Part shown: piece by piece, positions 1 through 8,219 of the stretch
Numbering within the stretch: position 1 is the stretch's first letter
How the letters are laid out: each line of letters begins with the position of its first letter
Assembly (NCBI GenBank): GCA_965250105.1
Contig: OZ252290.1
Location: 1,054,001 to 1,118,000 of the forward strand
DNA: 64,000 nucleotides
Direction: 5' to 3'
From: JBCBSK01 sp965250105
GTDB lineage: Bacteria > Pseudomonadota > Alphaproteobacteria > Rhizobiales > Tepidamorphaceae
The notes under the pieces: model-generated
The model's database searches: none
The model's input: the letters and a program-made list of their open reading frames with translations, nothing else
What the model was told of the DNA's origin: nothing
Program-made: the position numbers and the translations under genes

Positions 1-249
1 AACAAGGACGCGGCCTACGCGTTCCTTGACCATTTCATGACCAATCCCGAAGCGCATTTGGCCTTCTCGCGTGACCTGGTCTACGATACGTCGAACCGCA
101 TGGCGCTGGACCTTGTCACCGCCGAGGAAATGCCGCTTCGTTCATTGGCGCCCGAGAACATAGCCCAGCAGATCCCGGTTGATTTCGCCTTTCTGGCCGA
201 CAACCTTCCCGATATGCGAACCCGATATCGCGACGTCATTTCGCGTTGA
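1..249 (+). CDS. ABC transporter substrate-binding protein, C-terminal part (5' cut by window edge)
   Basis: The reading frame is open from base 1 and ends at 249, so only the last 82 residues are present. The fragment (DAAYAFLDHFMTNPEAHLAF and onward) resembles the C-terminal helices of PotD-type periplasmic binding proteins for polyamines, opines or similar cations. The call rests mainly on context: an ATPase and two permeases of the same importer type follow at once on the same strand. The missing N-terminal part should carry the export signal. The substrate cannot be told from this fragment. Confidence 0.6.
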   Translation, partial: NKDAAYAFLDHFMTNPEAHLAFSRDLVYDTSNRMALDLVTAEEMPLRSLAPENIAQQIPVDFAFLADNLPDMRTRYRDVISR

Positions 250-324
250 CGCCATCGCCGCTTGTCGACCGATTGGCACGCCAGACAGGCGTGGCGTGCC
301 AATCATGGGTATCGAACCGAACCT

Positions 325-1413
325 ATGCATAATCTATCGTCTCTCCCCTCGTCTCGCCCGGCGCTTCGTGTCCGGGGGTTGACGAAGGTGTTCGACAAGA
401 CGGTGGCTTTGAACGGTGTCGACCTGGACGTCGACAAAGGCGAGATCGTCGCGCTTTTGGGTCCCAGCGGCTGCGGCAAAACCACTTTGTTGATGTCGAT
501 TGCGGGCTTCGCGCGGCCCGATGCCGGCACGATCGCCGTCATGGCAAACGACGTCATGCGCTTGCCGCCCAACAAGCGCGATATCGGCTTTGTCTTCCAA
601 AACTATGCACTGTTTCCGCATATGAGCGTGTGGGACAACGTCGCCTTCCCGTTGCGGCGGCGCGGGGTCGCTCGCACCGATCTGATCGCGAAGGTCGCCG
701 ATACGCTCGGCCTGGTCCGACTTGATCAGCTAAAGGACCGGCGACCGAGCGCGTTGTCGGGCGGGCAGAAGCAGCGGGTCGCCTTGGCTCGCGCACTGGT
801 CTTCGACCCACCGTTGCTGCTGCTGGACGAGCCCCTGAGCGCGCTCGACAAGAACCTGCGCGAAGAGATGCAGGAGGAACTTGTTCGAATTCAACGCAGC
901 CTCGGAACGACAATGCTATTCGTGACCCACGATCAGCATGAAGCCATGGCGGTGGCCGACAAGATCGCCGTGATGCGGGACGGCGTGATTGAGCAATTCG
1001 GCGCCCCAAGAGACGTCTACGATCGGCCATGTTCGGAGTTCGTTGGTCGGTTTCTGGGCGACGCAAACCTGATTGCGCTCGACCAACTGAACGCCGCCGA
1101 GATTGAATCGACTGCATCTGGCGAGACCGCGATCATCGACGCGCCCGGCGGGCGACAAGCCCTCGTTCGGCCGGAGCAAGTCAAGCTCTGCCTGGTCGAT
1201 GGCCGGCAGAAGCTGAGCGGTCGCGTCGTCGGCAAGGAGTTTCGCGGTGCCGTCATGCGCCTGACGGTCGATGTTCAGAATGTCGGGCCGGTCACGTCGA
1301 CCCTCCTATCCGATCAGCACGGCCCCGAGCTTGGCGACGTCGTCGGCCTAACATGGGACACGGCAAGGGCCAACGCGCCGGACGCGCGCCCGAGGTCGAG
1401 AACGGTCGCGTGA
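325..1413 (+). CDS. ABC transporter ATP-binding protein (PotA/spermidine-putrescine type)
   Basis: This is the cytoplasmic ATPase of the importer that begins at the window edge. With the start at 325 it has 362 residues. Walker A GPSGCGKTT is at about 46-54, the Q-loop lies near FQNYALFP, the signature LSGGQKQR is at 144-151 and Walker B LLLLDEP at 164-170. A TOBE-like domain fills about 270-350. An upstream TTG at 262 would add 21 unconvincing residues, so the ATG at 325, just before family homology begins, is preferred. It is followed by two permeases, with the stop overlapping the next GTG start. The family is clear; the substrate (polyamine, opine, cationic amino compound) is not. Confidence 0.9.
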   Translation: MHNLSSLPSSRPALRVRGLTKVFDKTVALNGVDLDVDKGEIVALLGPSGCGKTTLLMSIAGFARPDAGTIAVMANDVMRLPPNKRDIGFVFQNYALFPHMSVWDNVAFPLRRRGVARTDLIAKVADTLGLVRLDQLKDRRPSALSGGQKQRVALARALVFDPPLLLLDEPLSALDKNLREEMQEELVRIQRSLGTTMLFVTHDQHEAMAVADKIAVMRDGVIEQFGAPRDVYDRPCSEFVGRFLGDANLIALDQLNAAEIESTASGETAIIDAPGGRQALVRPEQVKLCLVDGRQKLSGRVVGKEFRGAVMRLTVDVQNVGPVTSTLLSDQHGPELGDVVGLTWDTARANAPDARPRSRTVA

Positions 1414-2222
1414 GGCCAAACCGCGCACTGCTCATCGCGCCGGCGGTTGCCGTTCTGCTGGTCGCTTTCTTCTACCCATCGGCGGAAATGTTCCGCCGCA
1501 GCGTCTTTGATCCAGACTTCACGCTGGCAAACTTTCGAACGGTCTTCGGGCACGATCTTTATCTGCGCACCTTCGTCCGCACGTTCCGCTTGAGCGCAAC
1601 CGTCGCACTTCTGGCGCTGGTCATGGGCTTCCCGGTGGCCTGGCTGATGAGCCGGGTCAGGGGCTTCTGGGCGGCAGTGATCGCCGGCTGCGTGATTTTT
1701 CCATTGTGGACCAGCGTTCTGGTGCGATCGTTTTCCTGGACCATTCTTCTATCGCGCAACGGCATCATCAACGAAACGTTGATCGGCCTGGGCATCATCG
1801 ATGCGCCACTACGCCTGCTCTATACGGATCTGGCCGTTGTGGTCGCCATGACCCACGTAATGCTGCCGTTCATGATCCTGCCGATCTACAGTGTATTGAA
1901 GGATGTCCCCGTCGAGCTGATGCAGGCGGCGCGAGGATCAGGCGCATCCGATTTCGCGGCGTTCCGGACCGTGCTGCTTCCCTTGGCGCTGCCCGGCATC
2001 GCCGCCGGGCTGACGATCGTGTTTCTGGTTTCGCTGGGTTTCTTCGTGACGCCGATGCTCGTCGGCGGATCGCGAAGCCTGATGATCGCGACACTGATCG
2101 CCCAGGAAGTGACGCAGAACTACAATTGGGGCCTGGCGGCCGCGCTCTCCCTGACACTGCTGGCGGCCGCGCTCGTCTTCGTGTTGCTGCTGGGCCGGTT
2201 CATGCGGATCGGCGCGCGATAG
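1410..2222 (+). CDS. ABC transporter permease (PotB type)
   Basis: Inner-membrane permease of 270 residues with about six hydrophobic segments. The EAA coupling loop is visible as QAARGSGASDFAAFRTVLLP followed by LALPG. The GTG at 1410 overlaps the upstream stop in a GTGA arrangement, which implies translational coupling; an in-frame start at 1353 would lie deep inside the ATPase gene and is rejected. It should pair with the next permease to form the channel of a POPT-family importer. Confidence 0.88.
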   Translation: MRPNRALLIAPAVAVLLVAFFYPSAEMFRRSVFDPDFTLANFRTVFGHDLYLRTFVRTFRLSATVALLALVMGFPVAWLMSRVRGFWAAVIAGCVIFPLWTSVLVRSFSWTILLSRNGIINETLIGLGIIDAPLRLLYTDLAVVVAMTHVMLPFMILPIYSVLKDVPVELMQAARGSGASDFAAFRTVLLPLALPGIAAGLTIVFLVSLGFFVTPMLVGGSRSLMIATLIAQEVTQNYNWGLAAALSLTLLAAALVFVLLLGRFMRIGAR

Positions 2223-2234
2223 GAGGGCGACGCG

Positions 2235-3041
2235 ATGCGCTTGGGCGACGACAGTCCCGGGCTGACCACTCACCTGCTGAAGGCGACCGCCATCCTGGTG
2301 ATTGTCTTCCTGGTGGCGCCGATCGTGGTCATCATACCCATGTCTTTCGGGGTCAACAGCTATCTGGAGTTCCCGCCGACCGGGTTCACGCTGAGGTGGT
2401 ACGAGCGCTATTTCAGCGATCCTGGCTGGCTCCAGCCGACGCTCTTCAGCTTCCAGATCGGCGTGCTGACGGCGCTTTTGTCAGGCGTCCTGGGCACCGC
2501 GTGCGCACTGGGCGCGCGCCGGCTGAAACAGGGGCCCGCCGCTGGCCTGCGCGCCTTCATCCTCGCGCCGATCATCGTGCCCAACATCGTCTTTGCCATC
2601 GGCGCGTTCTTCCTGCTGGCGCGACTGCAGATGCTCGGAACGATCTGGGCCTTCGTGCTCACGCACACGGTTCTGGCATTGCCGTTCGTTTTTCTGACCG
2701 TGAACGGACGGATCCAGGCATTGGACGAAACGTTGGAAACGGCCGCGCGTTCGCTGGGCGCGACCTGGTGGGACACGTTTCGTCTCGTCACCCTGCCGAT
2801 CATCCTGCCATCGGTGATGAGCGGTGTCTTGTTTGCATTCATCATCTCGTTCGATGAATCGGTGGTATCGTATTTCATCTCCGACACACGCGACAAAACA
2901 CTGCCACGCCGACTGTTTGAAAACCTGGAATACTCGATCACACCGGTCGTTGCGGCCGTGTCATCGTTGTTGATCGCCGTTTCAATTGTTGTTCTGCTGG
3001 TTATCTGGCTGATCCGCTGGTTCGATCGCGGCCGCGCATGA
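2235..3041 (+). CDS. ABC transporter permease (PotC type)
   Basis: Second inner-membrane permease, 268 residues, about six membrane spans, with the coupling loop ETAARSLGATWWDTFRLVTL. It starts 12 bases after the first permease, preceded by an AGGAGG-like ribosome site (about 2221-2226). It is the last gene of the importer operon. Its final 60 bases overlap the end of the convergent PrpD-family gene, so the two transcripts are antisense at their 3' ends, and no hairpin terminator is visible there. Confidence 0.88.
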   Translation: MRLGDDSPGLTTHLLKATAILVIVFLVAPIVVIIPMSFGVNSYLEFPPTGFTLRWYERYFSDPGWLQPTLFSFQIGVLTALLSGVLGTACALGARRLKQGPAAGLRAFILAPIIVPNIVFAIGAFFLLARLQMLGTIWAFVLTHTVLALPFVFLTVNGRIQALDETLETAARSLGATWWDTFRLVTLPIILPSVMSGVLFAFIISFDESVVSYFISDTRDKTLPRRLFENLEYSITPVVAAVSSLLIAVSIVVLLVIWLIRWFDRGRA

Positions 3042-4514
3042 GGCCCGACCTTCGGATCGGAGATCCGAGAGACCCGGCGCATCTTCGAACGAGACCGCGG
3101 GATTGGTGTCGAGCGTCCAAAGCCAGTCGGCAAGATCGAGCGCCGCCTGCCGGCCCAGCCTTTGGTCGATCAATCGAACGAACTTTTCGGTGATCCACGC
3201 GCGCTCGACCGGCCTCTGGAGACTGCCCGTCGCATGGTCCAGCGCGGCCTCAAGCGTCCGGCCATCGGACCACAACAACGTGAGACGACAAGCTTCGGAT
3301 CCGCCGTCATGCGGAGACGAAGCACCGGGTTGGCGCAGCGGCCAAAGGCGAATTCTTCGTGCCAGTGTCTGCGTTTGCATATCGGCGAAAGCGTCGGGTG
3401 CGAGATCGCTCGCATCGAAGGTCCCGCGCAGCAATGCTCTTGCCAGGCAATAGGGCGCATCAAACTGTGCCTGCTGGATTGTTGCCGGCCAGTTCGGTCG
3501 ATCCGGTCCAGTCAGGTTTCCCATGCTGCGTTCGCCGACTTCGCAATTCACCTCGACCACGGTCGCTGGCTGAATTGCGCGATTGTCGGTTACAGACAAC
3601 AGCGCTTCGAGCGGCCCTTGGAGCGACGAGCAAACGGGAAAAGCCTTGTGCATGATGCCCGGGCTTTCGATCGCAAAGGGCCGGCCAAATGCCGAGAGGA
3701 CGTCTTCGGCGAAATGCCCGTCGCCGAAAATCTCGGCAAAGCCATGCTGGCTCTCCAGCACATCGCGAGGACCGTCGACGCCATGTACGGCCAGCCGCCC
3801 GCACTGAAAGCCCGCGCGCGCGGCCGCGCCAACGAGTAGCGATTTTGCTGGTGTGCCGACAGCGGCGCGGAGACCGCCGGCGTGGCAGACCGCGAGTCTG
3901 ACGGCGTTCGCAACCGGCTCGCGCTTCGGTTTGCGCAACAGGCATGTAATGACGGCCGCGCTGACAACGCCCAACACGGCCGTGTTGAACCACCGCCCGG
4001 TGCGGAACATCAGGTCGTTGTCACGGCTGTATCGTCCAGGCGTCAAAGCCATGCAAAGGCGCGATCCCACCTCGATACCGACAGCTGTCGCGCGCAGGAG
4101 TTCGTCGCCAGCCAGTTGGCACTCTTCGGACATGGCCATGACAACTGGCGCGACAACCGCAAAGGCGGCAAAGGCGCCCGCGCCGACCATCGGGTCATGA
4201 TCGAGCCCATGTGCGGATGCAGCGTTGATCTCGATTGCTGTGGACGGGTCGGCAACCTGTCCGCCGACAAGCAGGAGATGACGCCCGGAAGACTCCCCCA
4301 TGCCGTTGGCCAAGTGTTGCAGGTTCAGGATGTGCGGCACGTGATTTGCCGCCATGCCCACGCCAATTGCATCGATCAACCCGGACAACGCCGCTTGGTT
4401 TAACGCGTCAGTCGAACCTGACTGAAAGCAGGCAAGAATGCGTTCGGCCAATCGGTCGGCACTGTCAGGCGGCTTTGCCAAGGCGTTCTCTCCAGTGCTC
4501 GAGCAACCGGCCAT
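2982..4514 (-). CDS. MmgE/PrpD family protein
   Basis: About 510 residues from the chosen ATG at 4514. Features typical of the family are an N-terminal all-helical region with an AASAHGLDHDPMVGAG segment, LTPGRYSRDNDLMFRTGRWF, and a later FPVCSSLQGPLEALL region. Family members include 2-methylcitrate dehydratase and cis-aconitate decarboxylase, but most are uncharacterised. The open frame extends to 4625; those extra residues do not look like family sequence, so the start is uncertain (4589 also possible). The Asn/Gln-rich tail is the antisense of the permease gene it overlaps. A second PrpD-family gene at 33730 also sits beside a PotABCD-type importer. Confidence 0.8.
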   Translation of the reverse strand: MAGCSSTGENALAKPPDSADRLAERILACFQSGSTDALNQAALSGLIDAIGVGMAANHVPHILNLQHLANGMGESSGRHLLLVGGQVADPSTAIEINAASAHGLDHDPMVGAGAFAAFAVVAPVVMAMSEECQLAGDELLRATAVGIEVGSRLCMALTPGRYSRDNDLMFRTGRWFNTAVLGVVSAAVITCLLRKPKREPVANAVRLAVCHAGGLRAAVGTPAKSLLVGAAARAGFQCGRLAVHGVDGPRDVLESQHGFAEIFGDGHFAEDVLSAFGRPFAIESPGIMHKAFPVCSSLQGPLEALLSVTDNRAIQPATVVEVNCEVGERSMGNLTGPDRPNWPATIQQAQFDAPYCLARALLRGTFDASDLAPDAFADMQTQTLARRIRLWPLRQPGASSPHDGGSEACRLTLLWSDGRTLEAALDHATGSLQRPVERAWITEKFVRLIDQRLGRQAALDLADWLWTLDTNPAVSFEDAPGLSDLRSEGRASCAAAIEPADQPDNQQNNN

Positions 4515-4646
4515 CACGGTACGACAGGCCCAGCAGATTGAGCAGGCTTGTAGGTGCCGTGCAGGCCCGGGCGCGACGCTTTGAGGCATGACCGACTCTT
4601 GGCGGATATGAGCCGACGAAGACAATGACGGCCACGCGCCGTCGCG

Positions 4647-5153
4647 TCACGTCTCCGCCGGTGCTTCGGCCGGAATGGGACAATTGCTGCACACGCGCGT
4701 GTCACATAGCCGACAGAGCATGCGGCGGTCGGCGGCGGTCGTCTCCATCGAGGACAGCAATTTGTGCAAGAGCGATGCAAGCGTCTCCTGCTCCGCCTCC
4801 GTCAGCGGGGTCAGCAGCGGCCGGATCGCGGCGAGGCGTCCTCGGAGAAGGTCTTCACGAAGAACATGCCCGGTTTCGCTGAGGTGGAGCGCGATGGCCC
4901 GCTTGTCTTGTGCTTCGCGACGTTCGACGAGTCCGTCCGCGACAAGTCGGTCGACGAGACGCACGGTCCCTGGGTGGGATAGGCCAAGAATGCGTCGAAG
5001 TTGGTCGTTTGAGGGGCCGAAGCCGTGCCCGATCACGACAAGCGCCGCCGGCGTCTCACCAGCACGATTGAGAACATCGCGTGCCGTTTCTTCCATGCGA
5101 TCGGCGACGGCCAGTCCGACGACGCCGAGCAGGTTTGCGGTGCGATCAATCAT
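4647..5153 (-). CDS. MarR family transcriptional regulator with C-terminal Cys cluster
   Basis: With the ATG at 5153 the protein has 168 residues. The winged-helix region (LRRILGLSHPGTVRLVDRL, then DGLVERREAQDKRAIALHLS) is a standard MarR DNA-binding domain including the basic wing. The C-terminus has C-x2-C-x4-C-x2-C (CRLCDTRVCSNC), a pattern known in a MarR subgroup and suggestive of metal or redox sensing (inference). The open frame runs on to 5285, but that stretch is the operator DNA translated twice, so the downstream ATG is the real start. It is divergent from the DUF3237 gene, and the two palindromes in between suggest autoregulation. Confidence 0.88.
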   Translation of the reverse strand: MIDRTANLLGVVGLAVADRMEETARDVLNRAGETPAALVVIGHGFGPSNDQLRRILGLSHPGTVRLVDRLVADGLVERREAQDKRAIALHLSETGHVLREDLLRGRLAAIRPLLTPLTEAEQETLASLLHKLLSSMETTAADRRMLCRLCDTRVCSNCPIPAEAPAET

Positions 5154-5162
5154 ATCGTCAAG

Positions 5163-5213
5163 GATATGTGCGGAGCGCACGATTTTCAACTTGACGATAT
5201 GTGCGGAGCGCAC
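5163..5213. promoter_or_regulatory. Tandem palindromic operators of the MarR regulator
   Basis: The 18-base sequence GATATGTGCGGAGCGCAC occurs at 5163-5180 and again at 5196-5213, 33 bases apart, about three helical turns. Each copy holds the inverted repeat GTGCG-GAG-CGCAC. The pair lies between the MarR start (5153) and the divergent gene start (5284), the expected place for an autoregulatory operator. A third version of the palindrome is at 8059-8075. Confidence 0.75.
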
Positions 5214-5283
5214 ATAATGAGATCGAGAGCCGTCAGATCGTGGCTCGCGCCCTTGAACTGACTGCGACGCGGACGGAGAGCGC

Positions 5284-5901
5284 ATGATGCCGAACGTGAC
5301 TCGCCGAAAGACGCTTCTTGCCGCTGGTGCGTTGGGTATGGCCGCGCTCGCAGGGCGTGGCCACGCCCATACCCTGGCGCCAAGCGGTGCCGGCCCTACG
5401 TTGAGGCCCGACGGCTGGGACGCGGACGCCCCACCAGAGCTCGCATTTCTCTTCGAGGCGCGCGTCCAGCTTCACTTGCCGCCCATGGACATAGGGCAGA
5501 CGCCCGATGGTCGGCGTGTGATCTTCCTCGTCAGCGGCGGCACGTTCGACGGCCCGCATCTGCGCGGACGCGTGGTGCCGAACGGAGGTGCCGACTGGGT
5601 GCGTATCCGGCCAGATGGCACCGGCATTCTCGATGTGCGGTTCAGCCTGGAGACGCATGACAACGCGCTGATCTATGTCCATTGGCAGGGGCGGTTCTGG
5701 TCAGCGCCGGACGATGCGGCGTATGCGCTCGATGTCACGAAGCCGGACGATCCGGCCGGTGCCTGGCGCTACTATTTCCGCACGGCGCCGTTCTTCGAGA
5801 CGGGAGACCCGCGCTACGCCTGGCTCAACAACATGGTCGCCGTGACCAAATCCCGAACCGGCGATGGCGGCCCGATCCACCGCGTTTTCGCGGTGATGTG
5901 A
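5284..5901 (+). CDS. Tat-exported DUF3237 domain protein
   Basis: 205 residues. The N-terminus TRRKTLLAAGALGMAALAG with a following GHAH is a twin-arginine signal. The mature part (LAFLFEARVQLHLPPMDIG, then DGRRVIFLVSGGTFDGPHLRG and the closing MVAVTKSR) matches the DUF3237 beta-barrel family, whose function is unknown. A GGAG-type ribosome site lies about 6-9 bases upstream. It faces away from the MarR gene across the double operator, so it is probably a MarR target. A lyase gene follows 15 bases later. Confidence 0.8.
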   Translation: MMPNVTRRKTLLAAGALGMAALAGRGHAHTLAPSGAGPTLRPDGWDADAPPELAFLFEARVQLHLPPMDIGQTPDGRRVIFLVSGGTFDGPHLRGRVVPNGGADWVRIRPDGTGILDVRFSLETHDNALIYVHWQGRFWSAPDDAAYALDVTKPDDPAGAWRYYFRTAPFFETGDPRYAWLNNMVAVTKSRTGDGGPIHRVFAVM

Positions 5902-5916
5902 CAGATGGAGATCGAC

Positions 5917-6732
5917 ATGACCAAAACGATGACCGAGAAGGCGCAGACCTTCGAAGACCTGCACAAGAGCGGCTGCTTCGTCCTGGCGAACGCGTGGGAC
6001 GCGGGGTCGGCGCGCTTGCTGGAGAGCATCGGCTTCGCCGCGCTCGGCACCACCAGTGCCGGACTGGCCTGGATGATGGGCCAGAAGGACGGCGCCACCA
6101 GCCGCGAGGCGGTTATCTCAAACGCGCGCGAGATCGCGGCGGCCGTCGACATACCCGTGTCGGCCGACCTCTTGAATGGCTTTGGCGCGGAACCCGAAAC
6201 CGTCGCGGAAACCATCCGCTTGGCCGGTGACGCCGGTCTCGCGGGCGGTTCCATCGAGGACACGACCGGCGATCCCTCCCGGCCGCTTTTCGACCGCGAT
6301 CTGGCCAAGGAGCGCATCATCGCCGCGGTCGAAGCGGCCCGGAGCCTCGACCATCCCTTTGTGCTATGCGCGCGCGCCGATGGGCTGTTCGCGCGCGCAT
6401 CAGACCTCGACGAGGTCTTGGCGCGGCTTGCGCTTTACGAAGAAGCGGGCGCCGACGTGCTTTACGCGCCGGCCATCATGACGCTGGCCGATGTGAGAAC
6501 CGTCATCGACAGTGTTGAAAAGCCGATCAACGTGCTGGCGGGCATCGGGAATGAGGGAACGGTGGCCGACCTCGCGGCCATCGGGGTCCGGCGGGTCAGC
6601 GTCGGTTCACAGCTCTACAGCGCCGTGGCCGGGAGCCTGAAGTCCGCCGCGCAACAACTACATCAAGACGGAACCTTCGATTGGGCCAAGCACGGACTGC
6701 GCTATCCCGCGCTCAACGACCTGATGCGATGA
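5917..6732 (+). CDS. Isocitrate lyase/PEP mutase family protein
   Basis: 271 residues forming a TIM barrel of the PEP-mutase/isocitrate-lyase superfamily: FVLANAWDAGSARLLESIGF at the N-terminus, the metal-site region VSADLLNGFG, GGSIEDTTGD, the catalytic-loop area, and the C-terminal RRVSVGSQLYSA. Proteins of this shape are usually annotated as carboxyphosphonoenolpyruvate phosphonomutase-like or oxaloacetate-decarboxylase-like; the reaction is not settled. The ATG at 5917 has GGAG six bases upstream and is preferred to the one at 5905. It is probably cotranscribed with the DUF3237 gene under MarR control. Confidence 0.82.
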   Translation: MTKTMTEKAQTFEDLHKSGCFVLANAWDAGSARLLESIGFAALGTTSAGLAWMMGQKDGATSREAVISNAREIAAAVDIPVSADLLNGFGAEPETVAETIRLAGDAGLAGGSIEDTTGDPSRPLFDRDLAKERIIAAVEAARSLDHPFVLCARADGLFARASDLDEVLARLALYEEAGADVLYAPAIMTLADVRTVIDSVEKPINVLAGIGNEGTVADLAAIGVRRVSVGSQLYSAVAGSLKSAAQQLHQDGTFDWAKHGLRYPALNDLMR

Positions 6733-6988
6733 GACGGCGCCCGGCCGGTGATGCGATCGGCGGTGACGACGGACCGGGGGCGTGCGCTTAGCGCCTTCGC
6801 AAGGGCCCTGTTCTCCGGCATCGGCCGTTCAATGGCTGAGCGGTTTGGCCGCCAACATGGCATCGGCACCGCGCGTCGCCCTCTGTTTCCGGCAATGCCG
6901 ACAGTCACGGCTCTCCAGGGACTTGGACCGCGCGCGTTCTGGCGCTTACCGTGGTCACCAAAACCGCGGCACGGACAGGAATGAAGCC

Positions 6989-7558
6989 ATGCACGCAACG
7001 CATTTCACTCTATTCCCCACACCGCTCGGCGCGTGCGGCATTGCCTGGCGCGGCGATACGGTCGTCGCAACGCGCCTGCCGGACAACAGCCCTGCCGACA
7101 CGAGCCGCCATTTGGCTGCGCGGACGGGTGCGACGAAAGGGGAACCGCCCCCCGCCATACGCCGCGCCATCACGTCGATGACCGCATTGCTCGAAGGTGG
7201 AAAAACGGATTTGACCTGGATCGACTGTGACGTCGAAGGGGTCGATCCTTTTGCGGCACAGGTCTATGCGGCAACGCGCGCGATCCCGGCCGGCGAAACC
7301 CGCACCTATGGCGACCTCGCCGTGCAACTCGGCGACAAGCAGTTCGCGCGTGGCGTGGGGCAGGCGCTCGGCAACAACCCGTTCCCGATCGTCGTGCCCT
7401 GTCATCGTGTCTTGGGTGCCGGCGGCAAGCTCACCGGCTTCTCGGCCGCCGGCGGCGTCGCGACGAAGCTCAGGATGCTGGAGATCGAAGGCGCTCGGAT
7501 AGGCGGCGACCCAGGCTTGTTCGACGATCTGCCGCTGGCGACGAAGCCGGGACGATGA
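6989..7558 (+). CDS. ogt: Methylated-DNA--[protein]-cysteine S-methyltransferase (first copy)
   Basis: 189 residues. It repairs O6-alkylguanine by irreversible transfer of the alkyl group to its own cysteine. The motif PCHRV is at 137-141, with C138 as acceptor, preceded by GNNPFPIVV and followed by the GxLTGF loop. The helix-turn-helix region (ETRTYGDLAVQLGD) is intact. The start at 6989 has AGGA eight bases upstream; longer frames lack family similarity. About 250 bases without a recognisable gene precede it. A second homologue is at 9499, with a YcaQ-type glycosylase between them. Confidence 0.93.
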   Translation: MHATHFTLFPTPLGACGIAWRGDTVVATRLPDNSPADTSRHLAARTGATKGEPPPAIRRAITSMTALLEGGKTDLTWIDCDVEGVDPFAAQVYAATRAIPAGETRTYGDLAVQLGDKQFARGVGQALGNNPFPIVVPCHRVLGAGGKLTGFSAAGGVATKLRMLEIEGARIGGDPGLFDDLPLATKPGR

Positions 7559-7611
7559 GCGGCCGATGCAGTTTTGTCATCGAAGGAAGACCTGCGATCT
7601 TCAGACGGTCG

Positions 7612-8017
7612 GAGTCACCCCCCAACTCTTTGATCTGCTCGATCGCGCGCTCCAGCGCGGCTAGGCGCAACGCCGGCGCGGCGATGCCCCTTATCTTATC
7701 GAAAAAATGCAGGTGATCCGCCAATCAGGGAGTGTCGGATTGCCTTTCAGATAGGCGCGCGCGTTGTGGCTTCGCGGCAGTTCGTCCGATGATCCGAACG
7801 GGCACCAGCCGACGCACTCGGCACGCTGATAGACGAGAGCGGCATGAGCCCAACCGTCCCGAACGCGGCATTCCTTTGCCTGGCGCTTGGTTTCGGGTGG
7901 CTCTTCGGAACCCGCTTGCCCATGATACCACATGCACCGGCATCCGCCCCAAATGCCGTTATGGGCCTCGACCAGATGCTCGAAGTCGGGCCAGGTATCG
8001 GCAGTCGGGGCTTTGGT
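7612..8017 (-). pseudogene. GNAT acetyltransferase remnant, frameshifted and truncated
   Basis: On the minus strand, 8017 to about 7705 encodes a recognisable GNAT-like stretch: DTWPDFEHLVEAHNGIWGG, CMWYHG, HAALVYQRAECVGWC and LPDWRITCIF. The frame then stops. One extra T in the T-run at 7702-7707 would restore FFDKIRGIAAPALRLAALER and IEQIKELGGD in the next frame, which is what follows in this family. An in-frame TAA sits at 8018-8020, no start codon is available, and the C-terminal third is not recognisable. It is therefore a decayed gene rather than a simple sequencing slip. Confidence 0.7.
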
Positions 8018-8058
8018 TTAATGGGTTTTCGTTGGTTCTTTCGCCATCAACGGCAACG

Positions 8059-8075
8059 ATGTGCGCCACGCACAT
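8059..8075. promoter_or_regulatory. Third MarR-type operator palindrome
   Basis: ATGTGCG-CCA-CGCACAT is a perfect 7-base inverted repeat with a 3-base spacer. The arms include the GTGCG...CGCAC found twice at 5163-5213, and the flank ATATC also matches. It lies upstream of the glycosylase gene (start 8220) and of the broken acetyltransferase on the other strand. Binding by the MarR protein encoded at 4647-5153 is inferred from the match. Confidence 0.55.
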
Positions 8076-8219
8076 ATCGGCCATCTGTAATGCGCTATGG
8101 GTGGTGCAGGTCGATATCGGTCTGCGACACGGCTGGGAACGAACCGTCGAATCCGAGCGACAACGCCATCAGGTCGAAGCAGCGAATTATAGGCGCCTTA
8201 TCGTCGAAAGCATGACCAA

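Noticed and set aside
1706..2857. Plus-strand frame of 383 codons across the two PotB/PotC-type permeases
   Set aside because: It is a shifted frame of two clear membrane proteins and has no domain of its own.
8059..8075. Simple transcription terminator for the palindrome
   Set aside because: Short arms, no T-run, and a match to the operator pair at the MarR gene make a binding site more likely.
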